This document shows, one piece after another, positions 8,214 to 14,684 of a DNA stretch of 19,197 nt. Within the stretch, counting starts at the first letter, position 1, and each line of letters opens with the position of its first letter. Source of the stretch: JAGLTA01 sp023142625 (lineage in GTDB: Bacteria > Patescibacteriota > Patescibacteriia > JAACEG01); contig DAOWHA010000012.1 in the NCBI GenBank assembly GCA_030641665.1, forward strand, positions 1 through 19,197, in the 5' to 3' direction. Under the pieces are notes generated by a model. That model searched no databases. It was not told the origin of the DNA and worked only from the letters and a program-made list of their open reading frames with translations. The translations under genes were made by a program, and so were the position numbers.

Positions 8214-8275
8214 ATTAATTGTCGCATTTATTTTAGATAATCGTAGCATTTTGCGACAATTAATGCAACAATTAA
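8214..8275. promoter_or_regulatory. Operator-like inverted and direct repeats over the Fic gene promoter region
   Basis: A perfect 13-bp inverted repeat, ATTAATTGTCGCA (8214-8226) and TGCGACAATTAAT (8252-8264), separated by 25 bases. The right arm overlaps the start of a near-identical direct copy TGCAACAATTAA (8264-8275). Reading the minus strand, a weak promoter TTGTCG-18-TAAAAT lies inside the block, about 35 bases from the Fic ATG. The layout suits a repressor or autoregulator; the winged helix of the Fic protein is an obvious candidate but this is inference. Confidence 0.6.
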
Positions 8276-8287
8276 AATTTTTTTATT

Positions 8288-8323
8288 TGGACAATTTTGT
8301 CAATGGACTACTAAAATTGTCCA
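8288..8323. repeat. 11-bp inverted repeat next to the Fic operator block
   Basis: TGGACAATTTT (8288-8298) and AAAATTGTCCA (8313-8323) with a 14-base loop. On the + strand it is followed by eight T, so it looks like a terminator, but no + gene runs into it. It shares the ACAATT core with the neighbouring half-sites, so it may instead be part of the same operator cluster. Confidence 0.6.
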
Positions 8324-8329
8324 TTTTTT

Positions 8330-8788
8330 TTATCCATAAAAACCGATTCGCTGATACCAGTGCGGTTTAGATTTTGAATTAGGATGTAAAAGTTGGTCTT
8401 CTTCATTTGATGTTATCTTGATTGGGTTGTTAGTAATATCAGTATTTAGGAAAAATTGGAATTCGCAGTGGTTTTTGCCTAAATATGTTGAAATCACTGC
8501 AATATTATTTTTACCAGATTTTACAAATCCAAAATAATCAAATCCAGAATATTTAAGCATAGGAATTCCTAATTCAAATCCAATAAGCGCGCAAAATGGC
8601 GTTTTTCCGCGCAAGACAATATTATGCATCCCTGGTTTTTTATCTCCAGAATATTTCCATACAACCATCTGGTTTGAAGATTGAACAAAATTTTTCATAA
8701 AGCTGAATTTTTTCAAAAATTCTTTACCTAAAAAAATGGTGGTAATAAAGAAAATTACAGTTAGAATTGAAATTAAAATAAGCATCAT
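8330..8788 (-). CDS. Small membrane-anchored protein of unknown function
   Basis: A 152-residue protein with a single N-terminal transmembrane segment (about 2-22, MLILISILTVIFFITTIFLG), then a soluble domain rich in Phe, Tyr and Lys. No known motif is visible; blocks such as GKTPFCALIGFELGIPMLKYSGFD and GKNHCEFQFFLNT look like a beta-rich globular domain, and the C-terminus is hydrophilic (HPNSKSKPHWYQRIGFYG). I do not recognise it. Two adjacent ATG codons start the ORF; no Shine-Dalgarno sequence is seen, but a good promoter lies 34-62 bases upstream. It lies upstream of the Fic gene on the same strand, separated by the repeat-rich 130-base gap, so the two are probably transcribed separately. 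Confidence 0.6.
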   Translation of the reverse strand: MMLILISILTVIFFITTIFLGKEFLKKFSFMKNFVQSSNQMVVWKYSGDKKPGMHNIVLRGKTPFCALIGFELGIPMLKYSGFDYFGFVKSGKNNIAVISTYLGKNHCEFQFFLNTDITNNPIKITSNEEDQLLHPNSKSKPHWYQRIGFYG

Positions 8789-8821
8789 AAAATTAAAGAT
8801 ATATTGAATTTATTATATTTA

Positions 8822-8850
8822 ATAATAATATTCTTGTAATTTAAAGTCAA
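8822..8850 (-). promoter_or_regulatory. Promoter for the small membrane-anchored protein gene
   Basis: On the minus strand, TTGACT (8850-8845), a 17-base spacer and TATTAT (8827-8822): five of six matches in each hexamer. The -35 overlaps the TGA stop of the truncated yibE/F fragment, so the promoter begins exactly where that fragment ends. Confidence 0.6.
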
Positions 8851-8852
8851 TT

Positions 8853-9010
8853 CTTCTTTTCTAAATATTCTGCAATAATAGCTGTGAGCGGAACCGTTAG
8901 GATAAGCCCTATGCTGCCGGCGATTGACCGATTAATCTTTTCCGCAACAAAATTAAAATTTAAAAATTTCATGCTTCGCGCCAAATTTAGTTCTAGCGTT
9001 ATTTTTGAAT
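8853..9010 (-). pseudogene. 5'-truncated second copy of the YibE/F-like gene 3' end
   Basis: Bases 8861-8972 align without gaps to 10090-10201, the last 37 or so codons of the intact YibE/F-like gene, with nine differences in 112 bases by eye. Read on the minus strand from ATG 8972 it encodes MKFLNFNFVAEKINRS, SIAGSIGLILTVPLTAIIA and a private tail EYLEKKN before a TGA at the TTGACT promoter. Upstream in frame only about 16 unrelated codons precede it before a stop, so everything N-terminal is missing. Similarity to the intact gene stops abruptly at that Met. Together with the intact copy it brackets pyrD as a direct repeat. The rest of the 300-base gap (8973-9089) shows no gene or clear terminator. 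Confidence 0.8.
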
Positions 9011-9089
9011 TAGTTAATTATTTGGCTTGAGATAAATAATTATTTGCAATAAACGCGTAGTCATAAAGTGTTACGAAATAAAGAGTTTT

Positions 9090-10061
9090 TTATAAATATT
9101 TTAACTTGCCCATTGCTTCTTCTATAGAATTATAGCCTTTTTTTCGAAGAATTTCTTTTAATTCTCTGTTTATCCTTTTAAAACAATTAGAGCCTTCTTT
9201 TTCAAAAGTAGTTGCTACCTGAACGGCGTCTGCTCCAGCAAGAAGAAATTCAAAAGTATCAGCGCCTGATTTAATTCCACCAACGCCGAAAATTGAAATT
9301 TTATTTTTTAGAAGTTCGTAAAAAGCTCTTACATTTGCCAAAGCAATCGGTTTAATATAATCTCCGCAAAGACCGCCAAAACCTCTTTTAGGTTTTATCA
9401 CGGGTGTTTCTGTTTTTGAATCAATAATCAAAGCATTGCCAACTGAATTTATACAAGTGATAAAACGAATATTATACTTTTCAATCAGTTTCGCCATTTG
9501 TTTATGATGAATTAAATCATAATATGGAGGAAGTTTTAATCCAATAGGCTTTTTGCCTAAATTTGAAATTTTGCATAAAACTTTTTCAGTCTGCTTAAAG
9601 TCATAAGCGACTTGCGGTTTCCTTTCTAAATTTGGGCAACTCAAATTCACTTCAATTAAATCAACATCGCTATTTTGAAATGCCTCAACCATTTGCTGAT
9701 AATCCTCAACAGATAAACCAGCAACGCTTGCGATAATTGGTTTGTTGTATTTTTTAAGTCGCGCGGCAAATTTAACATATTCTTGATAGCCCAAATTTGG
9801 CAACCCCATAGATTGAATAGAACCTAATGGAAGTCTTGTATATATAGGCTCTTGATTTCCCTCCTTAGGTTCTATTGTGCAGGATTTCATTATAATAGCA
9901 GATGAGGTTGATTTGGCAATATTTTCTAATTCTTTTAAAGTTGAATCTAATGGACCAGAAGCATTGCAAATATATGAATCAAGTTCAACGCCCGCAATTT
10001 TAGTTTTATATGAATTTAATAATTTCATAATACAAGATAGGTAATTTTTATTAATTCGCAT
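9090..10061 (-). CDS. pyrD: Dihydroorotate dehydrogenase, class 1A (fumarate-type)
   Basis: Oxidises dihydroorotate to orotate in pyrimidine synthesis; class 1A enzymes are cytosolic FMN homodimers that use fumarate. The call rests on close likeness to my memory of Lactococcus PyrDA: KEGNQEP, LGSIQSMGLPNLGY, VNLSCPN with catalytic C142, KPQVAYDF, GLKLPPYYDL, NSVGNALIIDS, VIKPKRGFGGL, YIKPIALANVRAFY and the FMN-phosphate loop GVGGIKSG. The C-terminus EEAMGKLKYL also fits. Length 323 from ATG 10061, which overlaps the YibE/F stop (TAATG); starting at the internal Met12 (10028) gives 312 residues, closer to the family and placing the Cys at 131. Neither start has a strong Shine-Dalgarno site. 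No other pyr gene is in the window and the gene sits between direct repeats, which suggests acquisition. Confidence 0.93.
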   Translation of the reverse strand: MRINKNYLSCIMKLLNSYKTKIAGVELDSYICNASGPLDSTLKELENIAKSTSSAIIMKSCTIEPKEGNQEPIYTRLPLGSIQSMGLPNLGYQEYVKFAARLKKYNKPIIASVAGLSVEDYQQMVEAFQNSDVDLIEVNLSCPNLERKPQVAYDFKQTEKVLCKISNLGKKPIGLKLPPYYDLIHHKQMAKLIEKYNIRFITCINSVGNALIIDSKTETPVIKPKRGFGGLCGDYIKPIALANVRAFYELLKNKISIFGVGGIKSGADTFEFLLAGADAVQVATTFEKEGSNCFKRINRELKEILRKKGYNSIEEAMGKLKYL

Positions 10062-11173
10062 TATTCTGTTTTTTTAGCAGATTTGCTTTCTAAATACCCA
10101 GCGATAATAGCTGTTAGCGGAACCGTTAGGATAAGCCCTATGCTGCCGGCGATTGATCGAATAATTTCTTCCGCAACAAAATTAAAATTTAAAAATTTCA
10201 TATACGATTCTCCGTATTGGCTGAAAAGAAGCAGTAAAAATATTGAAGATCCCGTATATGCGAAAATAAGCGTATTTGACATTGTGCCCATAATATCTTT
10301 CCCAACAGCCATGCCTGATTTTATAAGTTCGTATTTGCCTATTTTAGGATGAGCTTTTTTAACTTCAGAAATTGACGAAGCGATAGACATAGCGACATCC
10401 ATTACGGCGCCCAATGCTCCGATAATAATGCCGGCAAACAGCAGTCCGCTGAAATTCAGATTAGGGAATTGCGCGAATAGAGTCCTGGCGTTTTCATCAG
10501 ACAACCCGTTCAAATGCGTTAATTTTCCGGCAATAATCGCGAATATGGCGGCGAGAATTACTCCGCTCACAGTTCCTAAAATAGCTGAAGTTGTTTTTTT
10601 CTTAAAACCGCTTATTAGCGTGAGCGATATAAATGTTATAGCAATTGCGGTAATTAAGGCAAGTGTGATAGGATTAAATCCTGCGAGCGCTTGCGGGATA
10701 AAAATTTTCAGAATAATCCAGACAGAGATAATCAAGCTGATAATCGCTTTAAATCCTTGCTTTCCGCCTATTATTATTAAAAAACAGAAAAATAGTCCGA
10801 TAAAAAAGATAAGCTTGTTAAATACATAAAATCCTTGAATTTGCGCTGAATATTCTCTAGAGCCGTATTCTTCCAAATAGACTAAAATTTTATCGCCTTC
10901 CGCGATTTTGATATCCATCGGATTATTTGACAAGCCGTTCTCTATAATTTTTGTTTCGTTTTTGTATTTGCCGCTTAAAATTTTTATTTCTATTTTTTGA
11001 GCGATAAAAATGCCGCTGACGTTTATAGCGTCGGAATCGCTCTCGTCAATTTTTTGCGTTATTTCTATTACTTCTGCTTTTTCATAAGATATAATTGGAT
11101 TTTGGATATCTGACGCTGTCGCTGGCGCGACTAATAAATTCGCCAGCAATATCAAAAGTAAAATTTTTTTCAT
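10061..11173 (-). CDS. YibE/F-like multi-pass membrane protein
   Basis: A 370-residue membrane protein of the YibE/F family, whose function is not established. A signal peptide (1-20, KKILLLILLANLLVAPATA) is followed by an extracytoplasmic beta-rich domain (about 25-115) with a KIEIKILSGKYKNE core. Then come about seven to eight membrane segments: roughly 118-136, 143-160, 168-188, 196-216, 242-268, 300-318 and 340-358. The conserved family blocks GALGAVMDVAMSIASS (252-267) and GKDIMGTMSNTLIFAYTG (291-308) are intact. The last 37 codons are duplicated 1.2 kb downstream at 8861-8972. Its stop overlaps the start of pyrD. A TGATATAAT extended -10 lies just upstream, divergent from the surface-protein gene. 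Confidence 0.85.
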   Translation of the reverse strand: MKKILLLILLANLLVAPATASDIQNPIISYEKAEVIEITQKIDESDSDAINVSGIFIAQKIEIKILSGKYKNETKIIENGLSNNPMDIKIAEGDKILVYLEEYGSREYSAQIQGFYVFNKLIFFIGLFFCFLIIIGGKQGFKAIISLIISVWIILKIFIPQALAGFNPITLALITAIAITFISLTLISGFKKKTTSAILGTVSGVILAAIFAIIAGKLTHLNGLSDENARTLFAQFPNLNFSGLLFAGIIIGALGAVMDVAMSIASSISEVKKAHPKIGKYELIKSGMAVGKDIMGTMSNTLIFAYTGSSIFLLLLFSQYGESYMKFLNFNFVAEEIIRSIAGSIGLILTVPLTAIIAGYLESKSAKKTE

Positions 11174-11197
11174 AATTTTTAAGTTTATTATATTGTT

Positions 11198-11206
11198 ATT
11201 ATATCA
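11198..11206 (-). promoter_or_regulatory. Extended -10 promoter for the YibE/F-like gene
   Basis: On the minus strand TGATATAAT (11206-11198), a perfect TGnTATAAT extended -10, about 25 bases before the ATG. The -35 position is poor (TAGCGT), as is usual for extended -10 promoters. Confidence 0.5.
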
Positions 11207-11236
11207 GCAATAATTAAAATACGCTAATTATAGCAC

Positions 11237-11266
11237 TGGACAATCTAATGAATTATATGCTATTAT
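11237..11266 (+). promoter_or_regulatory. Promoter for the secreted repeat protein gene
   Basis: TGGACA (11237-11242), an 18-base spacer and TATTAT (11261-11266) preceded by TGC, i.e. an extended -10. The ATG at 11300 lies 33 bases downstream. It is back-to-back with the YibE/F-like promoter in a 126-base divergent gap. Confidence 0.5.
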
Positions 11267-11299
11267 TAAAAATAACAATAATTATTTAAGAATGAATGT

Positions 11300-12865
11300 A
11301 TGTTAAATAAAGGTTTGTTATTTTCCATTTGTTTCCTTGTTTTCGTTTTATTAAATCCGAACATTGTGAGCGCTGAAGATTTTGCGAATTCATTAAAAGG
11401 CAAAGTTTTACTTGAAGTTGAGAAGGCGGGCGAAGCATGGTATGTTAATCCTGCTACATTAAAACGCCATTATTTAGGTCGTCCAAAAGACGCTTTTAAT
11501 TTAATGCGAATATGGGGATTAGGAATCAGCAATAGCGATTTAGAAAAAATTCCAGTAGCGGAAATGAATATGTCCACCTGCTGCGATGATGATAATGACG
11601 GCTTATCGCTTTATTTTGAGTCTGCTTTTGGCACGAATAAAAACTCCAGTGATTCTGATGGCGACGGTTTTGATGATAAAAATGAAATATTAAACGGATA
11701 TAATCCTGTAGGTTCCGGTAAATTAAATTGGAATACGGATTTTGCGCAAAAACAAGCCGGAAATATATTGCTGCAAGTAGAGATGAACGGCGAAGCTTGG
11801 TATGTTAATCCAAACGATAATAAAAGATATTTTTTAGGTCGCCCTATGGACGCTTTTAATGTTATGCGTTTTTTAGGGCTTGGAATCAGCAATCAAGATA
11901 TTGCCAATATCACAGAAGATTTTATTGAAGAAAATTTAATCAGTTTGGATTGGAGATATAATGAAGATCAGGAAAGATATAAAAATTGGGGATATAAAAA
12001 AAGCGGAAATAAAATAATTTATCAAGAAGAAATTAATATTGAATTGGAAAGCCCTGATTTAGATAGTTTTGAGGTTATTCATTATCGTTATGCAAAAGAT
12101 GATAATCATATATACGACAAAGGAAAAATTGTTTATGAAAATATTGACAGTAAGACTTTTGATTTAATTATGTCTATAAAAGATGATTCTTATTATATTT
12201 TTTATTATTTTATTGATAAAAAAAATGTATATGATATTTTTGGCAATATTGTATTTGACGCTGATCCGAACACTATTGAGGCGATTCCGAATTGTTACCC
12301 TTATGCTAAAGACGCGAATAATATTTTTTTTGATAGTATTTTAATTAAAGAGGCTGACAATAAATCGTTCATCCCAATAGTATGCGATGTATATTCTTAT
12401 ACTTCGGGATATAAAAAACTTTTTAATGGTTATTCTTTAATTAAAGATAATAATAATGTCTATTATCGCGAAAAAATTATTAAAAGCGCAGATCCAGCAA
12501 CGATAACTTACTTAGGCGGAGATTTCAGCAAGGATAAATATAATGTATACAAAGATGAATTAAAATTAGAGCATATTAATGTAGAAGGATTTCAATTTTT
12601 GCCATACCGCTATTCTAAAAATTATAATTCAGTCTTTCATAAAGAAACTTTAATTTCAGGGGCTGACCCTGACACTTTTGAGGTGGCGGGCATCTATTAT
12701 GCTAAAGATAAAAATAATGTTTATTATAAAACTAATATTCTTAAAGGAGCAGATATTAATACTCTTGAAGTACCGAAAAATAAGGACTATCGCTATGCTA
12801 AAGATAAAAATAATGTTTATGAAAATGGAGAGATAACATTAGACTATCCAGATAATATTTTTTAA
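11300..12865 (+). CDS. Secreted or surface repeat protein: AWYVNP/GRP repeats, calcium-binding-like repeats, DKNYY-type repeats
   Basis: A 521-residue exported protein. A signal peptide (1-25, LLFSICFLVFVLL then NIVSAE) precedes two copies of a 48-residue repeat at 33-80 and 153-200, exactly 120 residues apart; both contain GEAWYVNP, a GRPxDAFN block and GLGISN. Between them lies a thrombospondin-3-like, Asp-rich segment (DDDNDG at 96-101, DSDGDGFDD at 118-126) likely to bind calcium. From about 215 on there are at least six copies of a 25-45 residue module built around YAKDxNNVY and ADPxTFE (for example at 263-272, 335-344, 381-388, 409-417, 467-475 and 499-507), resembling the DKNYY family. 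No catalytic motif or C-terminal anchor is seen. The role is probably adhesive or structural at the cell surface. No strong Shine-Dalgarno site is visible. Confidence 0.85.
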   Translation: MLNKGLLFSICFLVFVLLNPNIVSAEDFANSLKGKVLLEVEKAGEAWYVNPATLKRHYLGRPKDAFNLMRIWGLGISNSDLEKIPVAEMNMSTCCDDDNDGLSLYFESAFGTNKNSSDSDGDGFDDKNEILNGYNPVGSGKLNWNTDFAQKQAGNILLQVEMNGEAWYVNPNDNKRYFLGRPMDAFNVMRFLGLGISNQDIANITEDFIEENLISLDWRYNEDQERYKNWGYKKSGNKIIYQEEINIELESPDLDSFEVIHYRYAKDDNHIYDKGKIVYENIDSKTFDLIMSIKDDSYYIFYYFIDKKNVYDIFGNIVFDADPNTIEAIPNCYPYAKDANNIFFDSILIKEADNKSFIPIVCDVYSYTSGYKKLFNGYSLIKDNNNVYYREKIIKSADPATITYLGGDFSKDKYNVYKDELKLEHINVEGFQFLPYRYSKNYNSVFHKETLISGADPDTFEVAGIYYAKDKNNVYYKTNILKGADINTLEVPKNKDYRYAKDKNNVYENGEITLDYPDNIF

Positions 12866-12885
12866 TTTTTTTAAAAAAAGTGATC

Positions 12886-13959
12886 ATGAATATAAATTTA
12901 AAAACCATTAAAAATTTAGACAAGCAGAATATGTATAACTCTATTAAAGAGTTGTTTTTACAGTGCAATCAAGTTTTTAAAGATCTGGAAAATATAAAAA
13001 TACCGTCAAATTATAAAAATATTAAAAATATTGTTGTCAGCGGAATGGGCGGGTCAGGTTTAGGCGCGCATATTATAAAGTCAATTTTTAAAAATGAACT
13101 GAAATTTCCAGTTGAAATAATGAACAGTTATCATCTGCCTGCTTATATTGATAAAAATACGCTTTTAATCATTTCCAGTTATTCCGGTAGCACCGAAGAG
13201 ACCGTGTCCGCTTTTTCGGAAGGAAAAAAAAGAGGCGCGAAAATGTTTATCATCGCTTCGGGAGGCAAGTTAAAAAAAATAGCTGAAAAACAGAATATTC
13301 CATTTTATATTTTTGACCCGAAGTATAATTCTTGCAATGAGCCGAGAATGGGGTTAGGATATTCAATTTTTAGCCAGCTGCTGTTATTGCGGAAAATTGG
13401 AATAATCAGCGTAAAGGATGCTGAAATCAAGCAGATTATAAATAATATAGATGATTTTAGCGAAAAATTCAGCGTTAGAGCTAAAAACAATTCGGCTTTA
13501 AAAATCAGCAAGAAAATAGAGAAGAAAATCCCGATTATTATCGCTTCAGAATTTTTAACTGGCAACGCGCACGCTTTTAGCAATCAGATAAATGAAAACG
13601 CTAAAAATTTTTCCAAATGGTTTAGAATTCCTGAAATTTGCCATCATCTGTTAGAAGGATTGCCAAATCCGAAAGTTAATAATAAAAATCTATTTTTTAT
13701 TTTTTTTAATTCCAAACTGTATGATAAGCGAAATCAGATCAGGTATAAAATCACCCAGAAAGTCCTTAAAAAGAATAAAATAAATTTTATAGAATATAAT
13801 CTTATTTCTAAAACAAAATTTTTACAGTCTTTTGAAATGTTGATTCTGGGAAGCTATGCCAGTTTTTATTTGGCAATGCTGAATAATATCAATCCGTCGC
13901 CGATACCGTTTGTTGATTTTTTTAAAGAGGAGCTTGGGAAATATAGTGATGTTAAATAG
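12886..13959 (+). CDS. Bifunctional phosphoglucose/phosphomannose isomerase
   Basis: A two-SIS-domain isomerase that interconverts glucose 6-phosphate or mannose 6-phosphate with fructose 6-phosphate. Counting from ATG 12886 (357 residues), the sugar-phosphate loops are GMGGSGLG (53-60) and SSYSGSTEE (97-105); a variant of the PRxxxGYS block is EPRMGLGYS (152-160). The catalytic Glu is probably in NENAK (236-240). The catalytic His should be in HHLLEG (253-258), where the family more often has an HNE-containing block, so this copy is divergent. SPIPFVDFFKEEL closes the C-terminal domain. The ORF can also be opened at GTG 12880, two codons earlier; I prefer the ATG. It starts 20 bases after the repeat-protein gene and is probably cotranscribed with it. 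Confidence 0.85.
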   Translation: MNINLKTIKNLDKQNMYNSIKELFLQCNQVFKDLENIKIPSNYKNIKNIVVSGMGGSGLGAHIIKSIFKNELKFPVEIMNSYHLPAYIDKNTLLIISSYSGSTEETVSAFSEGKKRGAKMFIIASGGKLKKIAEKQNIPFYIFDPKYNSCNEPRMGLGYSIFSQLLLLRKIGIISVKDAEIKQIINNIDDFSEKFSVRAKNNSALKISKKIEKKIPIIIASEFLTGNAHAFSNQINENAKNFSKWFRIPEICHHLLEGLPNPKVNNKNLFFIFFNSKLYDKRNQIRYKITQKVLKKNKINFIEYNLISKTKFLQSFEMLILGSYASFYLAMLNNINPSPIPFVDFFKEELGKYSDVK

Positions 13960-13965
13960 CGGGCG

Positions 13966-13999
13966 ATTTTATAGTTTTATATAAAATGCAGGTTTTTTT
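13966..13999 (+). terminator. Possible weak terminator after the isomerase gene
   Basis: An all-AT 8-bp stem, ATTTTATA (13966-13973) with TATAAAAT (13980-13987), then GCAGG and seven T (13993-13999). The stem is weak and there are five bases before the T-run. Confidence 0.35.
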
Positions 14000-14001
14000 A
14001 A

Positions 14002-14039
14002 AAAAAGAAATCTCGGGCTATATAAATCATAGCCCGAGA
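14002..14039 (-). terminator. Strong terminator of the 80-codon gene
   Basis: An 11-bp perfect stem, TCTCGGGCTAT (14011-14021) with ATAGCCCGAGA (14029-14039), loop of seven. On the minus strand it is followed by TTTCTTTTTTT, a canonical U-tract; on the + strand no T-run follows, so it serves the minus-strand gene, 24 bases after its stop. Confidence 0.85.
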
Positions 14040-14062
14040 CCAGGAATTGAAGTATATTATAA

Positions 14063-14305
14063 TTAAATATTTAAAATTCGTTTGATTCTTTTTTTTACAT
14101 AGTTGATTGCTATGCTTTTGGCAACAGTTTTGCTGATTCTTGTTTTAAAATCCTCATCATCCGTCATTTCGAAATTTTCGGAAAAACACCCCTCGCTTTC
14201 GATGAGATTAACGAACCAATTGCGACCTGCGCCTTTTGTTGTCACAAATGCGACGGAACCATTTTCAACTATCCAATACTGACATTTTTTGATTTTTTTA
14301 GTCAT
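14063..14305 (-). CDS. Small protein of unknown function, 80 residues
   Basis: An 80-residue basic protein with no membrane segment or signal peptide. The N-terminal part (CQYWIVENGSVAFVTT, then GRNWFVNLIESEGCF) looks like beta strands; the C-terminal part (RISKTVAKSIAINYVKKRIKRILNI) should be a long, strongly basic amphipathic helix that could bind nucleic acid. I do not recognise the family. It is certainly expressed-looking: a Shine-Dalgarno AAGGAGGGG (14319-14311) sits five bases before the ATG, the best in the window, with a good promoter upstream and a strong terminator downstream. It is the only minus-strand gene in a long + strand block, divergent from the YggU gene. Confidence 0.8.
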   Translation of the reverse strand: MTKKIKKCQYWIVENGSVAFVTTKGAGRNWFVNLIESEGCFSENFEMTDDEDFKTRISKTVAKSIAINYVKKRIKRILNI

Positions 14306-14351
14306 TTTTTCCCCTCCTTGTAAAATATTTATAATAATAAAACTTCATTGC

Positions 14352-14379
14352 AGTATAACAGAAAATATTTATAAGTCAA
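14352..14379 (-). promoter_or_regulatory. Promoter of the 80-codon gene
   Basis: On the minus strand TTGACT (14379-14374), a 16-base spacer and TATACT (14357-14352), five of six matches in each hexamer. The predicted leader is about 40 bases and ends in the strong Shine-Dalgarno site. Confidence 0.7.
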
Positions 14380-14394
14380 CCCTAAAATTTAAAA

Positions 14395-14664
14395 ATGTTT
14401 AATAATAAAATTAGAGAATTAAAGGAAAAGGGGAGTTTGTATTTAAAAATTAAAGTCAAAACAAATGTAGCGAAGTCTGGATTTTGCAAGATGTTGATAG
14501 ATAGCGGAATAATTAAAGTTAATATCGCGGCAGTTCCTGAGAAAGGAAAGGCGAACAGAGAATTGATTAAATTGCTGGTTGGCGAGTTTAAAGTGGATAA
14601 AGATAAAATTGAGATTATAAGCGGAAAAAGCAGTCGGCTAAAATTGGTAAAAATAATAAAATAA
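14395..14664 (+). CDS. YggU/DUF167 family protein
   Basis: An 89-residue protein of the widespread YggU (DUF167) family, of unknown molecular function. The family pattern is clear: LYLKIKVKTNVAKSGF (beta strand), IIKVNIAAVPEKGKANRELIKLL (the PEKGKAN core, 48-54), and IEIISGKSSRLKLVKI at the C-terminus. Length is normal for the family. It has no obvious Shine-Dalgarno sequence and begins 15 bases from the -35 of the divergent 80-codon gene. It is followed by the 140-bp inverted-repeat element before ruvB; the stop to ruvB ATG distance is 177 bases. Confidence 0.88.
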   Translation: MFNNKIRELKEKGSLYLKIKVKTNVAKSGFCKMLIDSGIIKVNIAAVPEKGKANRELIKLLVGEFKVDKDKIEIISGKSSRLKLVKIIK

Positions 14665-14684
14665 TTAAAATAATAAAGTAATAT

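Noticed and set aside
8288..8331. Hairpin followed by eight T as a + strand terminator
   Set aside because: No + strand gene leads into it; both neighbours are on the minus strand. I list it as an inverted repeat, possibly part of the operator cluster.
10083..10829. Two + strand ORFs antisense to the YibE/F-like gene
   Set aside because: They mirror a well-supported gene with signal peptide, membrane segments and family motifs; their proteins look like reverse translations and have no start signals.
11300..12865. Repeats in the surface protein gene as a CRISPR-like or tandem DNA repeat
   Set aside because: The repetition is at protein level with diverged nucleotides and coding-frame spacing.
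12866..12885. T-run plus A-run between the repeat protein and isomerase genes as a terminator
   Set aside because: The only pairing is seven T with seven A without a usable loop or GC stem, and the genes are just 20 bases apart.
12880..12885. GTG start for the isomerase gene
   Set aside because: ATG two codons later is the more likely start and neither has a ribosome-binding site; the difference is trivial.
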